From Anarhynchus alexandrinus (Eukaryota; Chordata; Aves; Charadriiformes; Charadriidae): a stretch of DNA of 64,000 bases. How positions within the stretch are numbered: position 1 is the first letter of the stretch; each line of letters begins with the position of its first letter. Positions 20,961 through 34,489 of the stretch are shown here, one piece after another. The stretch covers positions 1,984,996-2,048,995 of the forward strand of contig VUYV01000073.1 in assembly GCA_008711295.1 (NCBI GenBank), given 5' to 3'. Under the pieces are notes generated by a model, which saw only the letters and a program-made list of their open reading frames with translations, was not told where the DNA came from and ran no database searches. The position numbers and the translations under genes were made by a program.

Positions 20961-22339
20961 CAGATGGTACAAACTGGCACAAGGCCATTCCTTCAGCAAC
21001 AGCTTTCACCAGTTCGGGACTTTGTGTTACTGCTGAAGCTGCGTAAGAGGTTCGCAGGCAAAACAGACAAAACTCGTCTTGCTTGGAAATGTTGTAAAAT
21101 TATACATTTATCTATCTCAGCAGCCAGGTGGATTGAATGGTCCGTAAAGCTCCTCTCTAAGCTCGTGGCGGTTTATAGGTTCACACGGAGGCTATACTGA
21201 ATTTTCACTTTCCAGTCAGAAACAGAAATTGCCTTTGACTGAGGACCACACTGAGCACTGTCGGATTTTTATTCCAAGCCCTAAACTCAATGCAGAATTG
21301 CTTGGGTTGCAAATCAGGAAAAACGAAATATTTGCAGAGCATTTCTTCTCAAGCAGCTCAAATAATGGATTTTACCCAAACCAGCCGTAACTTTTTAACG
21401 AGTAAGAAAAATGTGGTTTGATGTTAGTGTTAAAACGAAACAGGGAAGACTGGGAATACCGGGAAAGGGGATGGGGAACCTGGAGGAGAGTGAGTAGGCT
21501 CTGGGTGGTGATGCCTGTGGCAAAGAGAGGGTCAGAGAGATTGCAAGGAGGGGAAAAGCACATGTTTGCAAGGCCTTGCAAGGTGTTTCAGGGGGACTGT
21601 GGTGGTGGAGAGATGCTGAATGGAATTTGAGGTTCTCAGGGAGCTGGGAGTAGAGAAAGGCACTGTTTTTCCTATCTCCCCCAACCATTGATGGCATCAG
21701 TGCCATCTCCTCCTAGGGACTAGTAGGCCAGGCCTCTTGGCAGAGGAAGGAGGAAGGGTCAGGCTGGGACAGGGGCTGGAGAGGACCCCGTATAGTAGGG
21801 CTCCCTGCTCCTGCTCCAAGAGATGTGGGCTGGCAGTGGGTATTGCCGCACTGGCTGCTGTCTCCTCCACTCAACCTGCCCAGCTCTGCCCACGGTGGCA
21901 GGAGAAGACTGCAGGGCAGGTGGCGAGTCGGACGCCCAGCCCAGGGCAGACCCCTTCCTGTATTCCCAAGCAGAGACAGATTAGATTGCCATACTCTCCG
22001 TGCCTCATTCTCCGTCCGGCACTAAGCCAGCTCTGGTCACACCACTTGGGGAACATGCAGCAGAGCCACTGTCTTGTACCTCACCAGCCCTGCAGACTTA
22101 GGCCCTGAAACCCTGAGACCTCTTTTTCTTTTGGAGCTAAAAGGTAATTAGTTGTTGCACATGTGCAGAACAACCCACAGTCAGAAAAGTCTGATGAGTC
22201 CTTGTAGCACGACCAACTTTGAGAACATCATTTTCCTCCATAACAGGTCTGACCAGATACTGATTCCCCACATCTCTGCTTGAAAAGAGAGCAATTCCTA
22301 ATTTTCAGGAGCAAGTAGTAGCATTGAAGTTCGTAGCAC
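20961..22339. other. Non-coding stretch, nothing recognised
   Basis: About 21730-22100 is G+C-richer with frames open on both strands (up to 123 codons) but no domain and no splice-framed exon. No mobile element was recognised. Confidence 0.55.
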
Positions 22340-22456
22340 AGTAAGCACATGAAGGCCTTAATCCAACAAATCACAGAAGTCACTGATGAATCCTGTGGGT
22401 GTTCTGCTGGAGTCAATGGGACCACTCACATTTTTAAAGCCAGGCTTTGCTGGAGG
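22340..22456. repeat. Decayed ancient sauropsid repeat fragment
   Basis: The run GGAGTCAATGGGACCACTCA (22410-22429) followed by CATTTTTAAAG and CTTTGCTGG matches, from recall, a repeat shared by turtles, crocodilians and birds in which 'AGTCAATGGGACTACTCA' leads to 'TTAAAGTTAAGCA' and 'GCTTTGCTGGATC'. The upstream part, CCTTAATCCAACAAATCAC, fits the opposite arm of the same palindromic family. It is strongly diverged. Recognition is by memory, not by search. Confidence 0.45.
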
Positions 22457-25400
22457 AGGTCTTTTGAGCTGAGCCTTCGAGGGACTCAGAAGCTTTTGAA
22501 AATCAGATACTAGGCATCCGGTTTTAGTTGGGAATACTGCTTTCTCTCCCATTTAACACACCTGAGCTTCGGAAGCCAGAGAACAAGACAAATTAACTTG
22601 TATCTCCTGTAACATGAGATATATATTGCCTCCAAGTCTTTACCTTGAAGTTCAGGCATATTTCCTAGCCAGAAGACTGGAAAATACCATGAGAAATGGG
22701 TCTGAAAATGTTATTTCTGAAATGTGATAATCCAGTTTCAAGGAGAAGAAAGCAGTAAACCTATTTTCAATTATACTAAGACATTATTTTTTCCTTTTAG
22801 TCTCTTTCTCTCTATTCACATCCTTGAGCCTGTTTATTGCTTTCTCCTTATGATTGAAATGCTCCATTGCTGAACGGCTGCTTCTGCTGGGCTCTGACTG
22901 CTGCTTAGCACTTCAGTTTTAAAATGTGAACAAAGAGAATGTGCCATTAGGGAGGGAGGTGCTGCTGGAAGGAAAGTCAAGGTTGATGCCATCTCCTCTG
23001 AATATGAGACAAGATGCTAAAGATGTATCTTTATTTTCACATATAATAAAATGCATTTAAACCTCTGCTAAACTCCAAAGCTGTGTTTCATGGACTACGT
23101 TCAAAACATGTCGGGAAAATAAATGACAATTCACAATTTCATTCTACCTCACATATTTCTGGACAGATTCATTGAAGTATATCACTTTTTAAAAGCAGAA
23201 ACTATATCCCTAACCTCTTGCCCTCTTGTATGCAACTTCTGCTACTATGCATCAACCTGATGCAGACAGTGCTTTACATGCTCTGAAGGCCTGAAGTGTC
23301 CTGAGCTGATCCATCGCACTTTCAGACTATCAGGATTGACAAGATATTCCCTGCCAGCTGTGCCCTTAATGGGACCTAAGTGATGCTCCCTGTACTCCTC
23401 TATTCCTGAGCAGCTGAGACAAGAAGAGTGGGAGCTGCATTTACTGGATGTTTGATTGGCAGGTTTTTGGAGGCTCTGGCCCCACAGCAATCTCTTGATG
23501 ATTTTACAAATCTCAGAGATAGGAATGGGAAATCTCTCCCCAGTCCCTATAGGAGCCTCCATTGGTGGTGACCATGAAGGCAGCGCCTTCCTGTGATCAT
23601 CCTGTTGGATTGCTTCTCCCATGCTCTTCCATCCAGAGGTGGAACTTGCTCCTCACCTCCTGTGTAGAGCAGAGGTGACCAGCTGTCTTGGCCCTGGGAG
23701 CAATTTTTCCCAGCCTGTCCAAAATCCATAACCAGAAAGCGGAGGAGGGGCAGGTCTTCAGGGAGGAGCACTGCCAAGGGACAAAAATGGAATCCCTGGT
23801 GTCTTGCTTATCCCCAGGGCACTGGAGGTACCAGGCAGCCCTTTCCAGGTGGAAATGGAGAACAACCCACCTCACTTCAGCTCCAACTCCAAGACCTCCT
23901 CACCATTGTCCCTCACTCCCCACCAGCTCTGCTAAAACCACACTGCTGAGGTTTTGGTCACCCACCACCTCCCCTCAGTGGCATCTGGAGATGTCTCAGG
24001 CTGTAGCAAAGGACACAGCCTCAGGCAGCCATCCCTTGCCCCATGCATCTCCCTTCCCTTCAGATTTGCCGGAGGACTTTGCCGATAAGTCTCAGTGCTG
24101 GGAACTAGGGTGAGCTGGAGACACCTGCATGTGTGCAGAGACAGGTCTCAGGGTGAGAAAGGAACGTTGATGCTTTCTGGTTTCTTGACAGGGGCCAACA
24201 GGAGATGCCCTGAGAGCATGGTCGGGAGGTAACTTCCCGTTTTTGTATGTAATAGTCTTCAGTAGATGTTTTTCTTCTGTGAATTTCTCCAGTCATGCTT
24301 TAACTCAGTCACTACACCAGTCACTGCACCAACTCTGCAGCAGTGGCTGATACAGCTGCTGCAAAATTAATATTTTCTTCCTTGGGTAAGCTTTCAAAGT
24401 TCCTCTGCCGCTTGCAGGTTAAGGACGGGGTCTCAGGAGGGTGGCAGGTAGGTCCTGGTGGGGCTGCACTGGTCCAAGGCAGCATGGGCAGACACAGAGA
24501 ATGGAAATGGGCGTGCTTAGCTCTGCACCAGACTGCATGGACACGATCCCTCTTCCCATGCAGGCTATATGTGCCCTTTGATAGCCTCCAAATTGGGGAT
24601 CATCTCAGTCCTGTTAAACACATGCCTACAGCTGGGCACATCCACAGAACAACTCTTGGCCTGATATACTGAAAAAATTTAATTCTCCTTATAGGCTTTT
24701 ATGGAGTGATTTATAGTGCTACAGTGACTCTACCTTTATAAATAGTAAGAAGCATGCATTAAAAAAAAATTGAAGGGCCAGACCTGAGAAGCTTTACTGA
24801 GGCCAACAGAGGTCTCTTGAATTGCCATTGAGCATCATTCTCACTGCATATTCATTTCATTGCAGGCAATAGGTAGTTTAGTTCTGCTTTGTTGTCTTTT
24901 GGAAATGCTGGTGTCTGGGGGTAGGGGTTGATACATCCTACCCCTGTGGTACTAAGTTCTTTGCCACCGTTTCCTGCCCATAGAGAGGGCAATTGCTGTG
25001 GGCTAACCCCTACTTACCAAGCTGAGACTCTCCTGCGGGACCTCGCCAGGTTAGTGGAGAAGTCTCTCCCATAGTAAGCACTGGGAAATCTGCAGTCTCC
25101 ATTTCCCTGACAAGTGCCGATGTTAAGAAGAAAACACTAAGCTGACACAGCTGAGCTTATGGGCTGGATCTGCCTGTAATGATAAGAGGATGGGAAAGCG
25201 ATCTTAGGCAAGAAGGGGTGAATTTCTCATCAGTCTCTTTTAGCAATGACAGAGAGGATATTCCTGGAGTGTACTCTGCTTCTGCTTAGGGTGATGAGAT
25301 TTTTAAAGTGAACAAACGGAGATATGCCAGGCAGCGAGAGCTGGGGCACAGACTGGAAGCAGTCCGGTAGCAGGGAGCAGGATGATGGGATCTCTTCTCT

Positions 25401-28400
25401 AGTGCTCTACAGATGGGTTGTCAGGTCCCTTTTCTTCAACCATACAACTCTCCTGCCTTTTTCCTTCCTGTCAGGTTGAACGTAAGGTTAAATTATAGAA
25501 GCAATGGTGGAAAGGGAAAGAAAATCAACGTATATCTTCATTGCTTTGATTTGTTGCCCTTTCTCCCCTCTTTTTTAACCTGCAGACCTGATCTTTCTTT
25601 CTTTCCTTTATTTCTTATTCCGGTAATTAATCTTGGAGGTGCAGTCGTATTTGAGATACTTGGCAGCTGTGGGATGGGAGAGGGAAGAGCTGACTGTACA
25701 AAGAGCCACTGCTCTTCCAGGTTGCACGCATCATTGTGAAAACCCATTTCAGGCATAAAAAGCAATCGTTGTGGTTTGAGACCAGTCAGGCATAGGAAAA
25801 TTGGAGGCTGATGAATATTCACCTGAGCAGAGGTGACGTCTCGGCAAAGCCACCACAGGATGTATCTGTGCGGATGGCATCGAAAGATATATTAGTTGTT
25901 CAGGGAGAAAGAAATTCTGCTATGGAAATGCAGTCTTCAACCTGCTGATAAAGCTATGGCTGAGTGCTTGGGGCAGTCATATTTTTCTCTTGCAATGTCA
26001 AGGATAGTTTTAAAAATTCTTGAAAGTCATCTGACAGCAAATGGCCTCTGAGATCGGGGCAGGACTCTCCGCACGTTGGGAAAATGACTTTGCTTTCAAC
26101 TATTCTTCAGTCTGTTGGGTACATCACCGGCAAATCAATTGTATTTAAAAATGGGCCCCTTACTACAGAAACTGGAGTTTTCAATTATTTTATAATAGAC
26201 CATGCTTCCAGAACACAACTGCCACAAACTGATTTTTCTAGAAGAAACATAGGCTCAGTTCCCCAATTCTTTCTGCAGGTTTTTATGCAATTCATTTAAA
26301 TGAATTTCTTGGAGAAAAATAACATCTGCTACCATTTCATGCAATTCGATCTATTTCTCTCTCTTAAAGGGAGACTTCATGCCCTTTGTATTTACAGATA
26401 ATAGTGTTAATATGGAAATTAAATTAAGCTTGGATATAAAGCATACATCAATTTCAGGAAGGTAAACGGGTCAGTAAATGTATTTTAAAGGTTCATTGAG
26501 TTGGTAATCCCATTCAGCACACTTACAATAAAGAGATACAGGTTCCTTTATGTAACTTCCTATTTTTTAATAACACTTTGATAAAGGATTGAAAGAGAAA
26601 TACATAAACAGAGCACTGAGAGCCAACTGCTTTTTTTAAATTTTTCATAAAGTACAGTGAGCTTCATGCTGAACTATAGACAATGTAAGCCTTAAACTAA
26701 AACAAACACCACAGCTTGTTAACATAACAAACGTAACAGCTTTAATATCTTGTTATTGGAATACCAAAGCAAGTTGGAGTCAAACCTCCAGGTATACCAT
26801 CTCCTGCAAATAGAAAGAAAATATTGTTCCCACAGATTGGCTAGCTGGCTGCACAGAAAACTCAACTAAAAGCACCCATCCGAGGGAAATCATAACTCCC
26901 AGGGCGAGATGCGTTGCAGCAGGTTGGAAACAGCTAGCGCCTGTGCAGCCTTGCTGCTGGTGAGGAGCAGAGATGCTCCTCTACCCCAACCAAGCCCCCA
27001 GCACCATGCCCTTGTGAGCCAACAAGCACAGCAATGGGACCCCCATACAGTCCCCAGGATCTGGCCGTTATGCCCCATTAATGCTTAGCCTATGTGCTCT
27101 CTCACTGTGCCGACCGACCAGCCTTCTGATGCCAGTGCCGTGGGCTACCCTGCTAACTGCTAGCTCAGCTCAGGAGGCTACAGGCTTTTTTCTTGCCATG
27201 TCAATAAATTCTTCCTGGCAAAGTTGGTTTTAAACCCCTCTTCGGCCACCCCATCTCTCCCACAGACTTCTTTGGGCAGGATCTGGGTGCTTTACTCAGG
27301 TTATTAACCACAGAGAAATCTATTTGTATCTTCCAGCCCTTCAGAGCATCCTCATCACCCATTAATCCTTCATCCCACTCTTCTAGTAAGCCATGGGTTA
27401 GTCACTCTCAATGTACCGCCAGGGATGTCCTTCAGGTCAAATGATCTTCTCCTGAGACCTGATGAATCCCTGACTGCTGCTAAAAACCCTCGAATCAGCC
27501 TGCATGCGTCTCACTCCTAACTCTGCAGACAAGTCTGTACTAGGTTGTTTTTTAAAGTCTTTTCTACCTAGATTCTCCTGAAGCATAAAAAACAAACAAA
27601 AAAAAAAAAAGCACCATTTGCATTTGCAAGCTACTATTTTCCAGAAGTGGAAAGGCATCCTTGGGGCACATTCCTCCTTTTCCTCCTCCAGGCGGGAAGG
27701 AGGAAACAAGTAATTGCCTATTCATGAGCCAGCATCGGTTTTCCAGGGAATGCAACACTCTGAAGGAGGGTACACAGAGAATAGTGGTGATTAGGAAAAT
27801 ACTAGCTCCGATAATTCAGGCTCCTGGAATGAAGACATGCATAAAAAGTTAAATCTCCATTTTTGCAATCTACCCGTGAAATGCATCTAATTTTCTCTCT
27901 CAAATTCTCTCATGCCACGCTCATATCTGGCTTACAGATAAATCCAATCAGCTGAAATATATCTGGAAAATAAAGCCCTCCTAGCCTTCATCTGCTGCGG
28001 AAGGCATGTTTTCCTTATGACGCGCAGTAGTGACTTCTGAGACCCTACAACAGAGCAGGAGTAAAAGTGGTCCCTGCAGTTTGGCTGTTAAAAGAGTCCC
28101 ATGACCAAATCTAACCGTGGTGTTTCATTAAAAAGAAGACCGTTTTCCCTGAGTACTCCAGGGCTGCGTTTGGCCCTCCATTTGCAGGCCAGGCACAGCT
28201 CTGCATTTCAAACGCCACAGCCGTGCCGCCAGCCCTCACGAGGCAGAGGAGACGGAAAGTAATTACACTTTGCAGAAAGGGCTGTTGAGCATCAGGGCTA
28301 CTTTGAGCAGCTATGAAGAAACGTACGGTGCACAGCGCCTGGGGATGCGGCGCTGCCGGAAGGCTTTGGAAAATACAGGATTTCGGTTCCACTTCAGCAT

Positions 28401-30380
28401 CTGGGTTGCGGGTACAGAGCCCGCCTGCCGCCGTTGGGTTTGAATATCATGGCATGCTTTGTGCAGACCTTAGTGTCCTCCTCGCATGCTGCACTGCTGT
28501 AGCTGCTGCTGCCCGGAGGAAGATGGAGCCAGCCCCACTTCCAGCCCCGCTCTCTGCCCCATGGAAACCCCCCCATGCAGCCTGGAGCCACAAGCTTGGT
28601 CATGCTTGGAGTTTTTTGCTGCTCCTCATGTCTCCTGTGTAATATCTTTGGAGCACAAATTGTAGGCAGAGCAGTACTCAAGCTTTAGGAATTTGAGTCC
28701 TTCATTGCACCCCTTTCCCCGCTCGTGGAGATTTCCTGTCCCCATTGCCACCCTGGAGGATGGAAAACAGCTCTCCCAAGCCTGGATGTAATTTTTAGTC
28801 ATTGCTTTGGTAATCTTTGCCCAGAATGTCTTGGGGTAGAAACATGTGAGATGTTCTAGGCTCCCTTCCCAGTTATACTTTCTCCAGCAATATGCATAGA
28901 TTTTAATGTGTTCCTGCCAGTTTACAATGCCTGAAAATGAACTGTTTGTGGATGGTCTGAAGTCCTGCCTGTGCATTGCTGTTTATGTTTGTTTATCCAT
29001 TAAGAGCCTAAATTGCCTTTATGGCATATATTATGCCACGGGGATATTTTAAGAACCAGACAATGAAGGCTATTGCACAGGTAATAAAGTGGTTTATTTC
29101 TTTCTCATTCCTTCCCCAGTCAGTGTGTGCTCTGGTGTGTCCACCAAATGGAAGGGGAGGGCACTTGGAGTCTAGATCTGGCCATGGAGCTGCCAGCAGC
29201 TGGCTTTTAGAGGTAACTGGAAGGGGCTGGGAAAAGCAGGAATTGTGCCTTCTGGCACTTTTTTTTTAATGTATCTTGAGGATCTAAAAGCTTTATTTTG
29301 TCTTATTGGTTACTGTGGAAATACCAGGAATGCTCAGCCTCACCTTCTTTGTTGTGCTGGAGGCTTTTCTCCCACAAGGCAAGAAGTGTCCCAGGGGCAG
29401 GAGCCCTTTTAACAGCAGAGACTGCCTAGCAGCTGCATCTTCAGGCATTAACAAAACCACAAAGTACTCCTATACACACACACATGCCTCAAACCCAAAG
29501 AATTTGGTCAGAATTACTTCCCACTGAATTTAATGCCTGATGTTTTGGCGTGTGTAACACCATGAGCCTTGAAGGTCTCCACATGGCTGGGAGGCGGGGG
29601 GCTAGAGGCAATACCCTCAGGTATGGGGATGTTGCACAGTTTTTTCTCTGGAGCAGCGTTTCATGTGTGTGGCCCTCACCCAGCCTGAAGGAAGTCCCAG
29701 CATGAGAAACCTGGTGCCCATGAAGACCACACAGCACATGGTGCAACTGGGCAGCAGCCCTTTTGATGGTCCACATCAACAGAAGTGGCCCACAGAAATA
29801 CATATGCAGGGAAGACAAGCCTTGCTGGTTTTGGATTCAGTTCCCCAACTAGCACTATGGGAAAAAGCTGGGAAATAAAACATCTGAGGGACTTGCCAGA
29901 TTTCATGTTCCTGGAGAAGCAGCACATTGGCCCGATGGTATTCTGGCTCTGCACTGCATCAGTTTTAGGGGGCATGTGGTGAAATGAAGGTGTTGAGAAG
30001 TAGCAAGGCCCAAAACAAATCTTTCTCTCTGCTAGCAACTGTAACATGAAACCAGGAAGAAATATGACTAAAATATAGCAATGCGTCCTTATGTCCCAGG
30101 CAGTCTCTGATGGAAAACTTAAACTAGAAATTAGGTCATAAAATAAGTTCCATTGCGCTGTTACGCCTCCAGTTCAGTGGAGGACCTTGCTGCTAATAAT
30201 CTGCTATGTTGTTTCCACCCATTTAGTTTTATAGGTCTCTCGAAAACACAGTTGCAGATCAGATCTACTATTATGCTCAGACACCAAAACAAACCCTTTC
30301 TTACCTCCTTGTTTTAAATCCCACAGCTAGGATAACCCGCTCGGCAGCCTCTGACACAAGGAAGTCAACACTTGCAAATG
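22457..30380. other. Long non-coding stretch without recognised genes
   Basis: Almost 8 kb with no identifiable exon or mobile element. 25740-25900 carries TGACGTC-, TGTGGTT- and ATATATTAG-type words, and 26380-26640 is A+T-rich with TTAATA and AATTAAATTAAG words; both have the look of conserved non-coding DNA but are untested. A 13-base A run lies at 27598-27610. 28160-28560 is G+C-rich with scattered CpG. All frames (up to 141 codons at 23688-24113) overlap others on the opposite strand and lack any domain. Confidence 0.5.
27598..27610. repeat. Poly(A) run
   Basis: Thirteen A preceded by AAACAAACA. No retrocopy body was recognised upstream, so it is treated as simple sequence. Confidence 0.85.
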
Positions 30381-30518
30381 TAGAATAACAGCTCTTCCAG
30401 AATAACGTCGTCGTTATCAAACGCTGTGTGGGCATTTTAATTCCAGAAGAAGAGCCGCTACCCCAAGACTTCTTCCAGAATAACTATTTTGGTAAATTTC
30501 CAACTGTAGGCAAGCCCT
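30381..30518. mobile_element. Decayed MITE-like DNA transposon fragment
   Basis: The words CTTCCAGAATAAC (twice, near 30393-30406 and 30471-30484), ATAACG-TCGT-CGTTAT (a perfect 6-bp hairpin near 30402-30417), AATTCCAGAA and ACTATTTTGG, with the end TAGGCAAGCCCT (30507-30518), resemble the terminal part of a non-autonomous DNA transposon I recall from turtles and crocodilians ('TTCCAGAATAACTATT' blocks ending in 'GTAGACAAGCCCT'). The copy is incomplete and diverged. Words are seen; family name and superfamily are not claimed. Confidence 0.45.
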
Positions 30519-30697
30519 AAGCTTTTCAGTCACGACTGGAATGAATCATTCATTGCTTTAGGAGACTGCAACAATCCTGCATATAGAGCGTCTAAATCTT
30601 TTTGGCTCAAAAAGCTGCACAGTCCGGAGTTGAAATGTGAGCAATTGCTGCAAATTATAGGTAAACTCTTCTTCACTTGAGTGGTTCTCACTTTTGC

Positions 30698-30760
30698 AAA
30701 TGGTTTCACTGAAGTTAAGGCAACTGCTCAAAGTTGAGGCAACTGCCTAAGTGCATCTGA
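30698..30760. repeat. Decayed ancient sauropsid repeat fragment
   Basis: TTTCACTGAAGTTAAGGCAA, CTGCTCAAAGTTGAGG and TGCCTAAGTGC follow the order of the same ancient family as 22340-22456 ('CACTGAAGTCAATGG', 'ACTGCTCA', 'AAAGTTAAGCA', 'TGCCTAAGTGC'). Two near-copies of AAGTTNAGGCAACTGC (near 30713 and 30732) suggest internal duplication. Recognition is by recall. Confidence 0.4.
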
Positions 30761-32699
30761 AGCCTGTGAAATGGAGACCAGCGAATTAATTGCGTCAGGG
30801 AGTGGAATATCTGTGGTGGAGGAGGCAGGCAGGGAGGTGAGTTATCTGCTCCTCAAGAGAGAGGCAGATAGCAAAACTGTGGTTAGAAAACTGCACAGTG
30901 GCATATCTGCTAAGAAGCAAGTGGCAGAGATTTTGTCCTCCCCCTTCCTCCCACAGCATCACCTTGACCACTTTGGGACACCTGTCCAGGGTGACACCTG
31001 GCCTCTGCATGCTACCAATGCAGCACCTCTCTCTGGCCTTGGTCCTCACACAGGAGCAGTGCTTCAGCATCTGACATCTCACTGTGTTTCTCCCCGTAGC
31101 ATCCTGTGCAGTGATATATCTCCATCAGCTCTGGTGTCACCTCCATGTTGCAGGTGGGACCCCAGGAGCGGAGATGGAGCCCTCAGTGCCTGTGGCTGCT
31201 GTGGCAGAGTACACACTGCGTTGCCCAGCTGCTGCAGTGCAGTACATACTGATTTGGTCACCTTGTTGGGGTCTTGAGTGCTTTGAGGAAACAGTGCAAC
31301 CACAGCATGCACCATCAGGCATGGGCCACGTTGTAGGAGCTGTCCCATCATTTCTCTAACTTTAACAGAACAGACCGTGCCCCAGGTCTACTGGGGTGTC
31401 CCTGGGGACAAGGGTAGCTCCTATCTCTACTGTACTTGCGGTGGGAGAGTGGATCCCAACACAGATTATCCTGTTTTCTTGCCTGGGTTTTCTGCCCTGT
31501 GGGCACTACTTCATCTGCTGCAGTACAGAGCTGCTGTGCAAACTGACAGTGTGGGTGACTGGGAGACCAGGGGTCCGATGCAAAATAGAAAGCCCAGCTT
31601 GGTGGCATGGACACACTCAAAGAGATTTAGGGTCACATCTTAAAATGCAGTTTGTGGTCTACAAGCAAATCCCAGTAGGAACTGGCATGTGTCTTAGGGA
31701 TTGCTGGAAATTTACAGCAGATGAGTGAACACAACCTCCTTCTCCTAAGCCCCTTGCTGACACTGAAGCATCCCCTCCCTCTATTCCTTTTTTACACAGT
31801 AGGATTTAGGACACAGACACTACTTTTTTCTTACTTCTTAAGAAGTAAAAGTCATTTTGCTAATGTGGGTGCACAACTTGAGGAAAAGAGGCACCGAACT
31901 CATTTGGGCACTAGGAAGAAACACAGCGCTGGCGCTTCACCAAACACCAGAGAACTGAGTGTCTCCACCTTGTCACACTCCTGCAACCACTCTGCTCTCA
32001 GGAGGTCACAGCCTTGCTTGTCACTGCTGGCAGATTGTGCCCTGGGCTTCTGTAGCTCATCAAAAAATGAGCTACAAAAATTACTACCCCTGTGATAATG
32101 CTGGCAATTGCTGGAGAGGTAATCAGCTTGCAGCCTTCATGCAGCGAGAAGACTTGCTGGCTGCCACGCAATGCGACATCAGCAGTGTCACCTCCACCCG
32201 AACCACCTCTGAGGCGTTGGGAGAGCCAGAGGGCCCAGATCAGGGGCTGTCCCCCGAAACACCCCCGTTGAAAGAGGACTTAGAGCGCTCATAGCCTGAC
32301 TTTCCTTCAGGCTCTAAAAGCTTTGCAGTGCCTCACCCAGAGGGTTTGTGCCACAGTGTCCCTGCCCATCCAGGTTCAAACCTGCAGTGGGGCTGAGCTC
32401 TTGCAGGCAAAGGCTGCATGGGTACGGCTCCTCCAGGAGAAGTCCAGCGCTGTGCCGTGGGGCTGCAGTGGGACTAACGCTGCTCCCTGGGCTGCAGCGA
32501 TGCAGGACTGGGATGGATGTCATTGCATAGGTGAGGTAGCAACTGAAAACCCCTGCGCAAGCGGCTTCCTCACTGAGCTTAGCATGTGGACCACATGGCC
32601 CCTCAGCAAGAAAACTCTGGGATATCCAAAAGGCAAATGAATTCCCAAGGTGAGCTGTGTGATGGGTTAGGGATGTTTTTCAGCCTGGTTTTTACTTCT
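30761..32699. other. Non-coding stretch, nothing recognised
   Basis: G+C-richer than its surroundings and unusually poor in stop codons, so overlapping frames up to 168 codons (30771-31277) appear on both strands. Their peptides share no domain and are Ser/Cys/Leu/Pro-biased. A splice-like pair can be drawn around 31100-31153 but its phase and content are not persuasive. No mobile element was recognised. Confidence 0.5.
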
Positions 32700-33240
32700 T
32701 TGAGTGCTCCCTTATCCTGTATTTAGGCTTGAGGACAGCTGAATAAGAGCTCTCCTGTGTCTCTTCTCTCTTTTCTCTCATTGTTATCTCCACTCTGCGC
32801 TGAGTGTTTTCAGTCTCTTTGGAAATCTGTCCATGCTCCTTCCTTTCCACCAACCTTCTTGAAATCTCTTCCTTTTGTTGCCACATCATTTCCAAAGTGG
32901 GATTACCACATATATATGCAGCATCTAAAGACTGATCGCACCATTTATTTATATCATCATATCAGCATTACCTAATAACACTTTCCGTCTACAGTTTAGC
33001 ATCTCTCCAACTACTTTTTGGACCACCAGTGACCAGTCACTTTCATTTCGCTCCCCTTCATGATACCAATATATTCTTTCCTCAGAGTGACTACAGTCAA
33101 TTATTTCTTCTATTCTGCGTTGCCTCCTGGAGTTTTTACACTCCATTTCGTTTGCCATAATGTTGCCCAGTTATCTTGCTGTGTCAAGACCCTTCTGATG
33201 TTCTTTGCAATTCTCTCTAGTTTTGACATGCTGCGGTAAT
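32700..33240 (+). other. Pyrimidine-rich, strand-asymmetric block 3
   Basis: A third block with strong C/T bias on the plus strand, similar in style to blocks at 8580 and 16780 (TTCTCTC, CCTTCC, TTTCC words). No homology between the three could be aligned by eye. Edges are approximate. Confidence 0.35.
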
Positions 33241-34489
33241 TGTATTTTAAAATATGGCATTTTCCACTATTCTCTTACACTTCATCTACACTATATCAGA
33301 ACATGATCAGGCTTGGATGCAAGGGAGGGCCTGAAAAGGGGAAGAAACACCTGCCGCACAGAGCCATGAGTTGCTTTGATATGAGCTCCCAGGCTTTTTA
33401 TTTTTGGAAAAAACTAGGAAATGATATTCCGAGGTCCATGCGGTAGTGCCTCACGTTATCAGTGCTGAGTTCCTTCTTCCTCGGTGGGTGTCCTTTCACA
33501 TCACTTCTGATCTAATCGTCAGAGGTCTTGTCTGAGAGCCATTTCTGCTTTTATCTTGTTGCTATAATTAAATTGCTTATCTTTTTACAGGGGCTGCTGG
33601 TTTAGAGCATCCTGTTTTAGGAAAAAAACACATAGCACACTAAAGGATCCTAAACAGGAGCTTGCTCAGACTTGCTTGTGGGCATCTTTTCATCTGTACA
33701 GCTTTGGTCTGTCCCAGTAATGCAGGGCAAACACAGAGGAAACCGTGAGTAAGAAGACTTGGGCGACTCATTTTCACACTCCTCTCAGTCATCCTCTAGA
33801 AAGAAGCAGCCTGGTCTTAGACGATTAAAAAAAAAATAAGAGAGGGATGAAAGAAATTTGGAGGAGAGACTGGGTAAAGGAAAAAGCGAAATTACAGGCA
33901 AAACGGCAGAGAGGATGGGGAAATGGTGTTCTGCAATAAATTGCTGAAAAAAATTGCAATCCCAACTTAATGTTATTAGGATGTGGGGTATCTTTTGACA
34001 CAGTTTTCACTGAAAACAGCCAAAACATGTTTAGATAAATACCTAAATAAATAAAATCTTCCCATTCTTCCTTAATCTCAGATTGTCTTATTAAGAGCTC
34101 AGATTCACAAAGAAGAAAATCCTATTAAGCTACATGTACACCCGAGCAGTAATGTTTGCTTTTAAAGATATCTCTCTCTCCTACGCACTCCCAAATCACT
34201 TAAGAGGCTTTTATTAAATTTCAGAGTTAGATAGCTTTCCTTTGCAGACAGCCCAGGAGTAGGAAATGCTGGCTAGTTAAGAGTAAGGGAAGGCAGGCAG
34301 TATTGAATCAGGAAACAAAATGAAAAGAAAAAAAAAAACAACATAAGAAAAACGTGGTGAGTTCTCCCTCCTGAACCAGCTGACAACATATTTCAAAATG
34401 ATACAAGGTCCCTGTTTCATATGACCCTGTTACAAGACAGCAGCATGTGAAAGAGCAGAAGACACCACAGAACCAAACAGCGCTGTAGG
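33241..34489. other. Non-coding stretch, nothing recognised
   Basis: A+T-rich, with A runs near 33827-33835 and 34329-34337. No gene, exon or mobile element was recognised. Confidence 0.55.

Noticed and set aside
31100..31153. Acceptor- and donor-like pair (CCCCGTAG ... CAGGTGGG) that could frame a small exon
   Set aside because: The enclosed peptide is unrecognisable and neighbouring exons are lacking. Such pairs are frequent by chance.
30771..31277. 168-codon ATG frame
   Set aside because: It is opposed by frames of 90-95 codons on the minus strand, has no recognisable domain, and its stop-poor composition explains the length.
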